Positions 1 through 6,967 of a DNA stretch of 64,000 nt are shown here, piece by piece. The stretch comes from Flavobacteriales bacterium (GTDB lineage Bacteria > Bacteroidota > Bacteroidia > Flavobacteriales_F > PHOS-HE28). The notes under the pieces are model-generated. The model ran no database searches. It was not told the DNA's origin and saw nothing but the letters and a program-made list of their open reading frames with translations. A program made the position numbers and the translations under genes. The stretch is taken from contig JADJAA010000002.1 of the NCBI GenBank assembly GCA_016704485.1, forward strand, positions 806,001 through 870,000, read 5' to 3'. The number at the start of each line of letters is the position of its first letter. The first letter of the stretch is position 1.

Positions 1-1
1 T

Positions 2-763
2 GGTTTCGGAGGTTATGTCCTGCACGACCAGACCGGTAACCAAGGATTGAAATTCACCTTGCTGGCACTTTCGTATAGCTACGAAGCACGGATCAACCGC
101 AAGAGAGCCTTACGCTTCGGTGTACGTGGGGGCTATACCATGCGAGGCATCAGCAGGGACGAATTCCTCTTTGCCGATCAAGTTATCCGCGATGATGCAT
201 CAACATCCGTGGAGAGCAACATCATCGAGAATATCAGTTACATGGATCTTGCAGGTGGCGTGGTTTATTATAGCGACGCATTGTGGGCCGGGGTAAGCAT
301 CAACCATTTGAACACTCCGAACCAGAGTCTGTTGACCGGTGGTAACGCGAACCTACCGATGCGTTTCACCTTCCACGGCGGCTATCGAATTGCCTTGGAC
401 GACCGTATCTTAAGCCGAAGCGAAACACGTTTCACCTTAGCAACGATCTATAAAGCACAGGGCAAATGGGACCAGCTTGATGTTGGCGGTTACATCGATC
501 ATCAACGGCTCAGTTTTGGGCTTTGGTACCGTGGTCTTCCCATTGCAAAAGCGTATAAGCAAGGCTATGGGAACAGCGATGCGGTGATCATGATGATCGG
601 TGTGCAGACCGACAACAAGCTCCGGTTCACCTACAGCTATGACATCACCGTAAGCAAATTGGGATTGAAGAGTGGAGGCGCCCACGAGATCAGCTTGATC
701 TACGAATGGCCGAAACGCAGAAAGGAGCGGAATTACAAGATCGTACCGTGTCCGAAATTCTAG
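2..763 (+). CDS. PorP/SprF-like type IX secretion membrane protein, 5' end outside window
   Basis: The reading frame is open from the second base of the window, so the gene is truncated at its N-terminus; an internal TTG at 47 is not needed as a start. The first visible residues, GFGGYVLHDQTGNQG, match the glycine-rich strand typical of PorP/SprF proteins. The rest alternates short beta-strands and turns, as in an outer membrane barrel, and ends in a basic tail. PorP/SprF proteins work with the type IX secretion system in gliding or protein export. Three sorting-domain proteins elsewhere in the window are consistent with an active system. The family is inferred from overall pattern, so the exact paralogue is unknown. 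Confidence 0.75.
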   Translation, partial: GFGGYVLHDQTGNQGLKFTLLALSYSYEARINRKRALRFGVRGGYTMRGISRDEFLFADQVIRDDASTSVESNIIENISYMDLAGGVVYYSDALWAGVSINHLNTPNQSLLTGGNANLPMRFTFHGGYRIALDDRILSRSETRFTLATIYKAQGKWDQLDVGGYIDHQRLSFGLWYRGLPIAKAYKQGYGNSDAVIMMIGVQTDNKLRFTYSYDITVSKLGLKSGGAHEISLIYEWPKRRKERNYKIVPCPKF

Positions 764-791
764 TGTTCAGAGGCACGATTTTCGGGATCTG

Positions 792-799
792 AAAAAGTA
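792..799. repeat. Left target-site duplication of the IS
   Basis: AAAAAGTA here and again at 2031-2038, directly abutting the two terminal repeats. The sequence is A-rich, so chance similarity is possible, but the spacing at both ends is exact. Confidence 0.65.
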
Positions 800-823
800 G
801 GAGTAATGGACAAAAAGAATGGT
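800..823 (+). repeat. Left terminal inverted repeat of the IS
   Basis: Begins GGAGTAATGGAC and pairs with the inverted repeat at 2007-2030, 20 of 24 positions. The motif core TAATGGACAAAAA recurs at 844-856. Confidence 0.75.
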
Positions 824-1029
824 TTTTTTGAGACGTTGCTCTCTAATGGACAAAAATGATGGTCTTTATTTTCGAGACTTTGTCGAAGGAATGATAGGAC
901 TTGTGAACTTTGACATTGTTGGGTGAAACGGAAACGAGCTCTGCTGGAGAGCAACTCGTCAGGGATACATCCGATGGGAGATAAATGAATGGTTGAACGG
1001 TGGGTCATTAACTGGCCTGCCGTTTCCAT

Positions 1030-1971
1030 TTAGAGGCCGGCATGCCTTAAAAACTCATTGATGAACTTGCGTTTCCGTGTAGTTGAAAGTCCATTGTGGT
1101 TGCGCAAAGAAGTCTTCAAATGGGCGAAGTGTCCATCTATTGAATTGGTCGTGTTTGGAATGTTGACCTCCGGATGGTCATACCAAGTAAACAACCAATA
1201 CAGGTTGCGTTTCAGGCTCAGGTATGCACTTCGCAATCGCTTGTGAGTATAGTGTGACTTTCCGGTGTTCTGGTTTATGGTACGCTCATTCAGGAATACA
1301 GCCCATTTTGCATACCATTGTTCCAAACCACCAGTAAAGCTCTCTTTATCAGTTCGGGTCAGGATCTTAATCAGGTCCCTCAATTCCTGAGCTGCCGGTA
1401 GTTTAGGTCTGCGAGTTAGGTATCGGGTAATGATTGCAATTTGGTGGAACTGGCACATCTGCACCGGCACATCTCCACAAAGTCCAAATAGCCCCCTGCG
1501 TCCATCACAGACCACGGCCAGCACGGTTATACCAAGCCCCTTTAAATGCACAATGCCGTCGGCATAAAGCTGGTTGGTCTCATGCTTAACGTAAATCCAA
1601 TACAAGTTCCGTCTCGTGCGAGCATCCCTGAACAACATTACTCCATAACCTCTGCCGAAGTAGGTAGTGTCCATCAATAGAACTACTTTCTCGGGCGTCT
1701 CTATGGGCAGTGAAATAGGCTTATGCCGATCCAAGCAACGCTGAACGGTACGAACGCTACAACCATAAGTGTTGGCTAATTGGACATAGGTCTGTTTGCC
1801 CTAATGATATGCATCCCATAACTCTTTTGGATGCCGCCGGACACCACCCAAAAATTGCTTACCACAGACATGACAGAGATAGCGCTGAACTCCCTTCACA
1901 TGTCCGTATTTCTGTACCTGTTTGCCTCCACAATGAAAGCAGATTTTTTAATCATAACCTTTGATTCGCAT
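1030..1971 (-). pseudogene. Transposase with N-terminal zinc ribbon, two in-frame stops
   Basis: Reading the minus strand from an ATG at 1971, one frame gives MRIKGYD, a TAA stop (1948-1950), then a zinc ribbon (CFHCGGK then CHVCGK), a TAG stop (1801-1803), a helix-turn-helix (SVRTVQRCLDRH), and an uninterrupted 234-residue catalytic part ending at 1030. The catalytic part shows DTTYFGRG and CDGRRG, giving two Asp of a DDE site, and a C-terminal TTNSIDGHFAHLK segment like that of variant zinc-binding IS256/IS1249 transposases. The zinc ribbon is in frame but cut off by the stops, so a full-length protein would need readthrough. Restart at the TTG at 1734 would yield a catalytic part without the DNA-binding region. 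Most likely inactive. Confidence 0.75.
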
Positions 1972-2006
1972 CAAACCTAAGCCCAATAAGAGACACAGAG
2001 CTTCCG

Positions 2007-2030
2007 ACCATTATTTTTGTCTATTAGGCC
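2007..2030 (-). repeat. Right terminal inverted repeat of the IS
   Basis: On the minus strand it begins GGCCTAATAGAC. It mirrors the left end with four mismatches and lies next to the right copy of AAAAAGTA. Confidence 0.75.
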
Positions 2031-2038
2031 AAAAAGTA
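2031..2038. repeat. Right target-site duplication of the IS
   Basis: AAAAAGTA, identical to 792-799, immediately outside the right terminal repeat. Confidence 0.65.
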
Positions 2039-2073
2039 TTATCGAGACTGACAGAACAATGTACCCGATCAGG

Positions 2074-3852
2074 TCACATCCGCTCAGGAACTTCAATGCC
2101 GAGAAGCCACATGGCACGCTGAATAACACGCGCCACGGTACCGCTTAAAGCCAAACGGAATTCTCGTTTAGTGGCATCTTCTTCCTTTAATACAGGAAGG
2201 GATTGATAGAAGCTGTTGTAGGCTTTCACCAACTCGTACGCATGGTTAGCAATTGCCGAGGTATCCAGCCTTGCAGCAGCTTCGTTCAGCACCGAGGGAA
2301 AATGATGCAATAGTTTAAGAACAACTCGTTCTTCTGCAAGCAATAGTGCAGGATAAAAGTTATGATCAAAAGTTCCTGCTTTGCGCAAAAGCGAACTGAT
2401 CCGAGCATACGTATATTGAATGAACGGCCCGGTGTGTCCTTGCAGATCGATGCTAGCCGTAGGGTCAAAGAGCATACGTTTCTTCGGGTCTACCTTGAGT
2501 AAATAATATTTCAGCGCTGCCAGTCCGATCATTTCATAAAGATCACTACGTTCCTGCTCGCTGAATTCATCGAGTTTGCTGAGCTCCTCACCTTGCGTGC
2601 GTGCTTCCTGCACGACTTCTTCCATCAGGTCGTCCGCATCTACCACAGTGCCTTCACGGCTTTTCATTTTGCCGGTCGGTAGATCAACCATGCCATAACT
2701 CAAATGGTGAAGTTCATCTGCCCAATCAAACCCTAGCTTTTTCAGGATGATGAACAACACTTTGAAATGGTAGTCCTGTTCGTTCCCTACGGTATAGATC
2801 ATCTGGGATAATCCCGGGAACTCCTCGAACCGCTTGATGGCCGTACCGATATCCTGTGTCATGTAGACACTGGTGCCATCGCCACGTAGTAACACTTTTT
2901 CATCTAGCCCTTCAGGTGTGTTGTCCACCCAGATAGCTCCATCCTTTTCGTAGAACACGCCTTTTTTAAGTCCATCCAGCACGTCGTTCTTACCAAGGAC
3001 ATAGGTATTGCTTTCGTAGTAGAGCTTATCGAACGTTACACCCATCCGATCATACGTTGCATTGAACCCATCATAGACCCAACCGTTCATTTTCTCCCAC
3101 AATGCACGCACTTCCGCGTCATTGGCCTCCCATTTGCGGAGCATGTCCTGTGCTTCCAGCAAGATCGGTGCTTCCTTTTCCGCAGCTTCCTTTGTTGCAC
3201 CCTTGTCAATAAGTTCCTCGATCTGCTTTTTCATTTGCCGATCGAACTCCACGTAGTATTTCCCGACCAATTTATCGCCTTTTATACCGGCACTTTCTGG
3301 TGTTTCGCCGTTACCGTATTTCTGCCATGCAACCATGCTTTTGCAGATGTGGATCCCGCGATCGTTGATCACTTGCACACGCACCACTTCATTACCTGCT
3401 GCTTCTAGGATCCGGCTCACGCTGAAGCCAAGAAAAATGTTTCGTAAATGTCCTAAGTGCAACGGTTTGTTCGTGTTCGGCGAAGCATATTCCACCATCA
3501 CCTTTTTACCGGTTGCGGGAAATTGCAAGAGGTCCTTCTCCCCAACTTCCGTCAAAAATCGGGTCCAATAGGAGTCCGCGATCACCAGGTTCAGGAACCC
3601 TTTGACCACATTGAACCGATCCACTTCGAGAACATGCGTATGCAGGTAGTCACCTATCGTTTGTGCTGTAGGTTCAGGTCCTTTGCCGCTGATCTTCAGG
3701 AATGGGAAAACGTTTATGGTAACATCACCTTCGAACTCTGGTCGTGTGGCTTGAAAACCAATTGCCTTTGCATCAAGGTCATGTTCGAACAACTGCTTGA
3801 ACGCCTGTTGCAATGCGGGTACGAGTATTGCTTGGAGCCGGTCTTGGAACAT
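2074..3852 (-). CDS. argS: Arginine--tRNA ligase
   Basis: Class I aminoacyl-tRNA synthetase that charges tRNA-Arg. The HIGH signature appears as HLGHLRN near residue 132 after ASPNTNKP, and the KMSKS-like loop as MKSREGT near residue 396. The C-terminal part, with FIQYTYARISSLLRK, is the DALR anticodon-binding domain. At 592 residues the length is normal. The ATG at 3852 is preferred over an upstream TTG at 3903 because the protein then begins MFQDRLQAILVPAL, like other ArgS proteins, and does not overlap the preceding gene. It lies 47 bp downstream of the CtlX-like gene and arginase on the same strand, so the three may be co-transcribed. Confidence 0.95.
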   Translation of the reverse strand: MFQDRLQAILVPALQQAFKQLFEHDLDAKAIGFQATRPEFEGDVTINVFPFLKISGKGPEPTAQTIGDYLHTHVLEVDRFNVVKGFLNLVIADSYWTRFLTEVGEKDLLQFPATGKKVMVEYASPNTNKPLHLGHLRNIFLGFSVSRILEAAGNEVVRVQVINDRGIHICKSMVAWQKYGNGETPESAGIKGDKLVGKYYVEFDRQMKKQIEELIDKGATKEAAEKEAPILLEAQDMLRKWEANDAEVRALWEKMNGWVYDGFNATYDRMGVTFDKLYYESNTYVLGKNDVLDGLKKGVFYEKDGAIWVDNTPEGLDEKVLLRGDGTSVYMTQDIGTAIKRFEEFPGLSQMIYTVGNEQDYHFKVLFIILKKLGFDWADELHHLSYGMVDLPTGKMKSREGTVVDADDLMEEVVQEARTQGEELSKLDEFSEQERSDLYEMIGLAALKYYLLKVDPKKRMLFDPTASIDLQGHTGPFIQYTYARISSLLRKAGTFDHNFYPALLLAEERVVLKLLHHFPSVLNEAAARLDTSAIANHAYELVKAYNSFYQSLPVLKEEDATKREFRLALSGTVARVIQRAMWLLGIEVPERM

Positions 3853-3899
3853 GGTCTGAATGAAAGCTATAAAATAAAGGGTTCGATCGTAAACACGTG

Positions 3900-4880
3900 T
3901 CAATCAGTTTTGCCGATGATCGTTTTCGGGGTCAGAAAATTCTCGGCGATCATGCAGCGTACACTCCCCCCTCCTATCGTTTCGATCGTTGATACTGGAA
4001 CCGGGATCAATTGAGCGTATTTCTCCAAGGCGATCCGCTGTTCCGGCCTCAGGGCATTGAATGCTGTTTCACTAAGGAAAATATAGGGATATCCATTCAC
4101 CATATCCCCAAGGTCCGCTGCCCCCTTCGTAATGGCCTTTGAACCTCGTAATTCCAGCATATTGCCAACGAAGTGATTCATTTGTTCCACAGTAAATGTT
4201 ATCACCTGCTTACCTGCTTTGCGCAGCTCTTCATCCACCTCCTGTCGCTCCGCAGGAAACGGCATGGCATCAAAACAAACGGTAGCATACTTTTCACCGA
4301 TCGACATCATTACATTGGTGTGGTAAACCGGTTCCGCATCCATGTGGCCGGTCACCGTTGCGGTAAATGCAATGAGTGTATAACCGAATGAATTACACCA
4401 GCTTTTCAAAGCACTCTCGGTGGTGCGCGGTGAAAGACAAGCGAATGCCAATTTTCTTGCGCGATCAAGGACCATGGACCCGGTCCCTTCCAGGATCCGG
4501 CCATTGTGCTCCCAAGCACTCAGGTCTTCCGTACCGGACGTTGTGAAGCCTTCAGATCCAAGAACACGCTCCATATCCGGATCACGTTCAACTCTACGTG
4601 ATCCAGTAAGCATTGGGTAGAGCACTACTTTTCCATCCTCGTGGGTGCTGAACCAATTGTTCGGAAAAACTGCATTCGGGGCTTTAGGATCTTTGGGATC
4701 CAATACTGTGAAGCCGATCCCGCATTGACGTAACCGCTCCAATAACCCATCGAACTCCTCTGCGGCTTTCTTCTGAACATCCACGAGGGGCTCGGATCGC
4801 TGAAAACCATTACTGGCGGATGTTTCTGGGTCAAAATCAAAGCCCGTTGGACGGATAAGGATCACGTTCTTGGCGGTCAT
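3900..4880 (-). CDS. ctlX: CtlX-like citrulline/arginine hydrolase (amidinotransferase fold)
   Basis: A 326-residue member of the arginine deiminase-related (guanidino-group modifying) superfamily. Visible family motifs are VFPNNWFSTH (71-80), EGTGSMVLD (131-139), GHMDAEPVYHTNV with the catalytic His at 187, and a C-terminal SVRCMIAENF with the nucleophilic Cys at 309. All catalytic positions look intact. Related CtlX proteins hydrolyse citrulline to ornithine; ordinary arginine deiminases make citrulline from arginine, and sequence alone does not separate these fully. It follows the arginase gene by 11 bp, giving a pair of enzymes that both can lead to ornithine. Confidence 0.8.
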   Translation of the reverse strand: MTAKNVILIRPTGFDFDPETSASNGFQRSEPLVDVQKKAAEEFDGLLERLRQCGIGFTVLDPKDPKAPNAVFPNNWFSTHEDGKVVLYPMLTGSRRVERDPDMERVLGSEGFTTSGTEDLSAWEHNGRILEGTGSMVLDRARKLAFACLSPRTTESALKSWCNSFGYTLIAFTATVTGHMDAEPVYHTNVMMSIGEKYATVCFDAMPFPAERQEVDEELRKAGKQVITFTVEQMNHFVGNMLELRGSKAITKGAADLGDMVNGYPYIFLSETAFNALRPEQRIALEKYAQLIPVPVSTIETIGGGSVRCMIAENFLTPKTIIGKTD

Positions 4881-4891
4881 AATTCAATCGG

Positions 4892-5833
4892 TCAAGGACG
4901 TGTCCTAAGGATCGGGAACAGAGGCTCCAGGATCCCCAAGGTAGCCTCAGCCATATCATTGGCTTGACCAAGTGCGGGGTTGATCTCCACCACATCCAAC
5001 GTCACCGTCTTCGGGTCCTTACAAAAACCTTGGAGTAGTTCAGACGCTTCGTTGGCCATAAGTCCATCGGGAACCGGAGTCCCGGTACCAATGGAAATGG
5101 AAGGATCCAAACAATCCACATCAAAACTCACGTGGATCTTATCGCACAAAGTCAAGTGAGCCAAGGTTTCCTGAACAACGGCCTTAGCGCCTACCTTACG
5201 TAGCTCTGCCACCGTGATCACCTTGATCCCATGTTCTTCAATAATGGCACGTTCTTCTGGCTCGTAATCACGTAAAGCAATGATAACGAGATCCGAAGGC
5301 TGCATTTTAGGTCCATTCACACCGATCTTGCGCAGGCGGTCCCAAATATCCATAGTATAGACCAAGGGATTATTCTTCCCCTTCTTCTCGATCTGCATCA
5401 GTAGCGCCAACGGCATACCATGCACATTGCCACTTGGTGTGGTCCACGGCGTATGTAGATCGGCATGTGCGTCGATCCAGATCACTCCGAGCCGCTTATC
5501 CGGGAAAGCCATTTTCGTTCCGGAAACCGAACCGATGGAGATTGAATGGTCACCTCCTATAATGATAGGAAAAACACTGTTCCTCAAATACTTGAACACT
5601 TCATACGCCAAGTCGCTTTCGAAGCGGATCAATCCATCGATGTGGTGTGCACTTGGGTTGTCATCATCCTCATATAACACATCGTTCTCATCTCGCAATA
5701 TCGTCTCTTCGGCATGTCCGAACAGCTCGCTACCAAGCTTCCACGCCGCAACGCGCAGTGCCGCCATACCCATACTTGCTCCACGCTTACCCGCACCGAT
5801 CTCCGAAGCGGCCTCGATCAATCTTAATTCCAT
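4892..5833 (-). CDS. rocF: Arginase (ureohydrolase family)
   Basis: Mn-dependent hydrolase splitting arginine into ornithine and urea. Metal-binding motifs are complete: GGDHS (93-97), DAHAD (121-125) and SFDVDCLDP (Asp238 and Asp240). The segment THTP-like HTPWTTPSGNVHG after DAHAD is the substrate loop of true arginases, more than of agmatinases. Length 313 residues is usual. It is the first gene of the arginase-ctlX-argS set, and a perfect TACCTTTG -7 box lies 25 bp upstream of the ATG. No urease genes are visible in the window. Confidence 0.88.
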   Translation of the reverse strand: MELRLIEAASEIGAGKRGASMGMAALRVAAWKLGSELFGHAEETILRDENDVLYEDDDNPSAHHIDGLIRFESDLAYEVFKYLRNSVFPIIIGGDHSISIGSVSGTKMAFPDKRLGVIWIDAHADLHTPWTTPSGNVHGMPLALLMQIEKKGKNNPLVYTMDIWDRLRKIGVNGPKMQPSDLVIIALRDYEPEERAIIEEHGIKVITVAELRKVGAKAVVQETLAHLTLCDKIHVSFDVDCLDPSISIGTGTPVPDGLMANEASELLQGFCKDPKTVTLDVVEINPALGQANDMAEATLGILEPLFPILRTRP

Positions 5834-5857
5834 TCACTTGCCTGTTTGTGGGCTCCA

Positions 5858-5865
5858 CAAAGGTA
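5858..5865 (-). promoter_or_regulatory. -7 promoter box TACCTTTG for the arginase operon
   Basis: Exact match to the Bacteroidota -7 consensus TAnnTTTG, read on the minus strand, 24 bp ahead of the arginase ATG. No convincing -33 TTTG was found. Confidence 0.5.
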
Positions 5866-5937
5866 GGCCGTGAGCTGTGATGTAACTCCCACTGGTATAC
5901 AAGCGTACAACGATGGACTGTACTTGAATTCACGAAG

Positions 5938-6642
5938 ATGACCAAGAACCTAAACCACTATGCTATCGCGATCTCTGCTTTATTGGTTTGCAATAGCTGT
6001 AGCACTGGTCTTCTTCAGTCCCGTATTGCGGAAGGCGTGATCGAGTATGAGTTGAGCTTTCCGGATTATGACCCATCAGGGATAATGGCCGGAATGCTTC
6101 CCGAACACACCACGCTAACATTCAGTGATAACAAGCAAGTTCAGGAGGTCAACGCTGGAATGGGAATTTTCAGAACGTCCATGATCACCGACAATGAACA
6201 GGAGTCGATGGATTATCATTTAAGTCTTATGAGCAACAAGATGGTTGCACATCTGGTACCATTGGACTTTTCACTGTTCAACACGGAAAGCAACAAGCCG
6301 ACGATCATCTATACACAGGACATCGATACCATAGCCGGATACTCATGCAAGCGAGCGGTGGCCATTTTCGACAAGGTCGATGAACGAGAGATCGAACTCT
6401 GGTACACGGATCAGATCAAAATGACCAATCCTAACTGGTTCAGCCCATTCGCAGAGATCAAGGGGGTATTATTACGCTATGACATGGTGCAATACGGCAT
6501 GCGTATGCGCTTGGATGCCATTTCAGTTACCCCCGGCGAAGTGGATCAAGCCAAATTCGTGACCAAGACGGACTATACGTCCGTTCCAGCGGCTGTTCTG
6601 CACAACGAACTTAAAGAGGTTATGGGTACGTTCTCTATGTAA
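5938..6642 (+). CDS. Predicted lipoprotein, DUF4412-like
   Basis: A 234-residue protein with a short basic N-terminus, hydrophobic stretch and a cysteine-containing end (ALLVCNSCSTG) that fits a lipoprotein signal. The body begins GVIEYELSFPDYD and contains YTQDIDTIAGYSCKRAVA followed by ELWYTDQI, the pattern of DUF4412/GLPGLI-like envelope proteins in which a secreted domain is built of successive beta strands. Function is unknown. It stands alone, divergent from arginase, and no partner is evident. Confidence 0.65.
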   Translation: MTKNLNHYAIAISALLVCNSCSTGLLQSRIAEGVIEYELSFPDYDPSGIMAGMLPEHTTLTFSDNKQVQEVNAGMGIFRTSMITDNEQESMDYHLSLMSNKMVAHLVPLDFSLFNTESNKPTIIYTQDIDTIAGYSCKRAVAIFDKVDEREIELWYTDQIKMTNPNWFSPFAEIKGVLLRYDMVQYGMRMRLDAISVTPGEVDQAKFVTKTDYTSVPAAVLHNELKEVMGTFSM

Positions 6643-6967
6643 TTCCAATTACCCATAGGACATCCTTGATCGATCCACTATTATTCCGGATCGGAGTTGG
6701 CAATTGGCCGTTGGTCGAGAACTTGTCCTCATATTGATACGAATGCCTGTTGCGTTCCAGCACCAGCGGTTCCATTCAGCTACATAGCCAGCTTTCAGTT
6801 GCTCCTTAGGAGCCGTCCGAACGGAGGCTATTTCCCGAACCAACCCCAACTTGTTGATAATAGCCCAGCACATTCACCCGTTCTAAGCTGGTACCCGGAT
6901 ACTTTTGAACGCATCCATAACCATCTGATCGCGTCCTTGCGTGAAGTTGGCATATATCCGTATTCCA
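6643..6967. other. Noncoding gap upstream of ftsK
   Basis: About 325 bp without a supportable gene. Short frames on both strands resemble nothing known. The only feature seen is the TACTTTTG box at 6900-6907. An alternative TTG start of ftsK at 6941 would shorten the gap by nine codons. Confidence 0.5.
6900..6907 (+). promoter_or_regulatory. -7 promoter box TACTTTTG for ftsK
   Basis: Perfect TAnnTTTG match 60 bp upstream of the chosen ftsK start. The -33 region is not recognisable. Confidence 0.4.

Larger units (their letters stand above)
800..2030. mobile_element. Insertion sequence, IS256/IS1249-type, degenerate
   Basis: A 1,231-bp element bounded by 24-bp imperfect terminal inverted repeats (20 of 24 positions agree) and flanked by the 8-bp direct repeat AAAAAGTA at 792-799 and 2031-2038. 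An 8-9 bp duplication and this length fit the IS256/IS1249 group. It carries one transposase gene on the minus strand with two in-frame stops, so it is probably no longer autonomous. A second copy of the left-end motif lies inside the element at 843-864. The insertion lies 36 bp past the porP/sprF-like stop codon and does not break a gene visible here. Confidence 0.8.

Noticed and set aside
760..1029. 89-residue minus-strand frame between the transposase stop and the porP/sprF-like gene
   Set aside because: It lies mostly inside the IS tail and overlaps the terminal repeat; no coding signal or family resemblance.
3457..4014. 185-codon plus-strand frame across argS and the ctlX end
   Set aside because: Antisense to two well-supported genes; composition is unlike the window's proteins.
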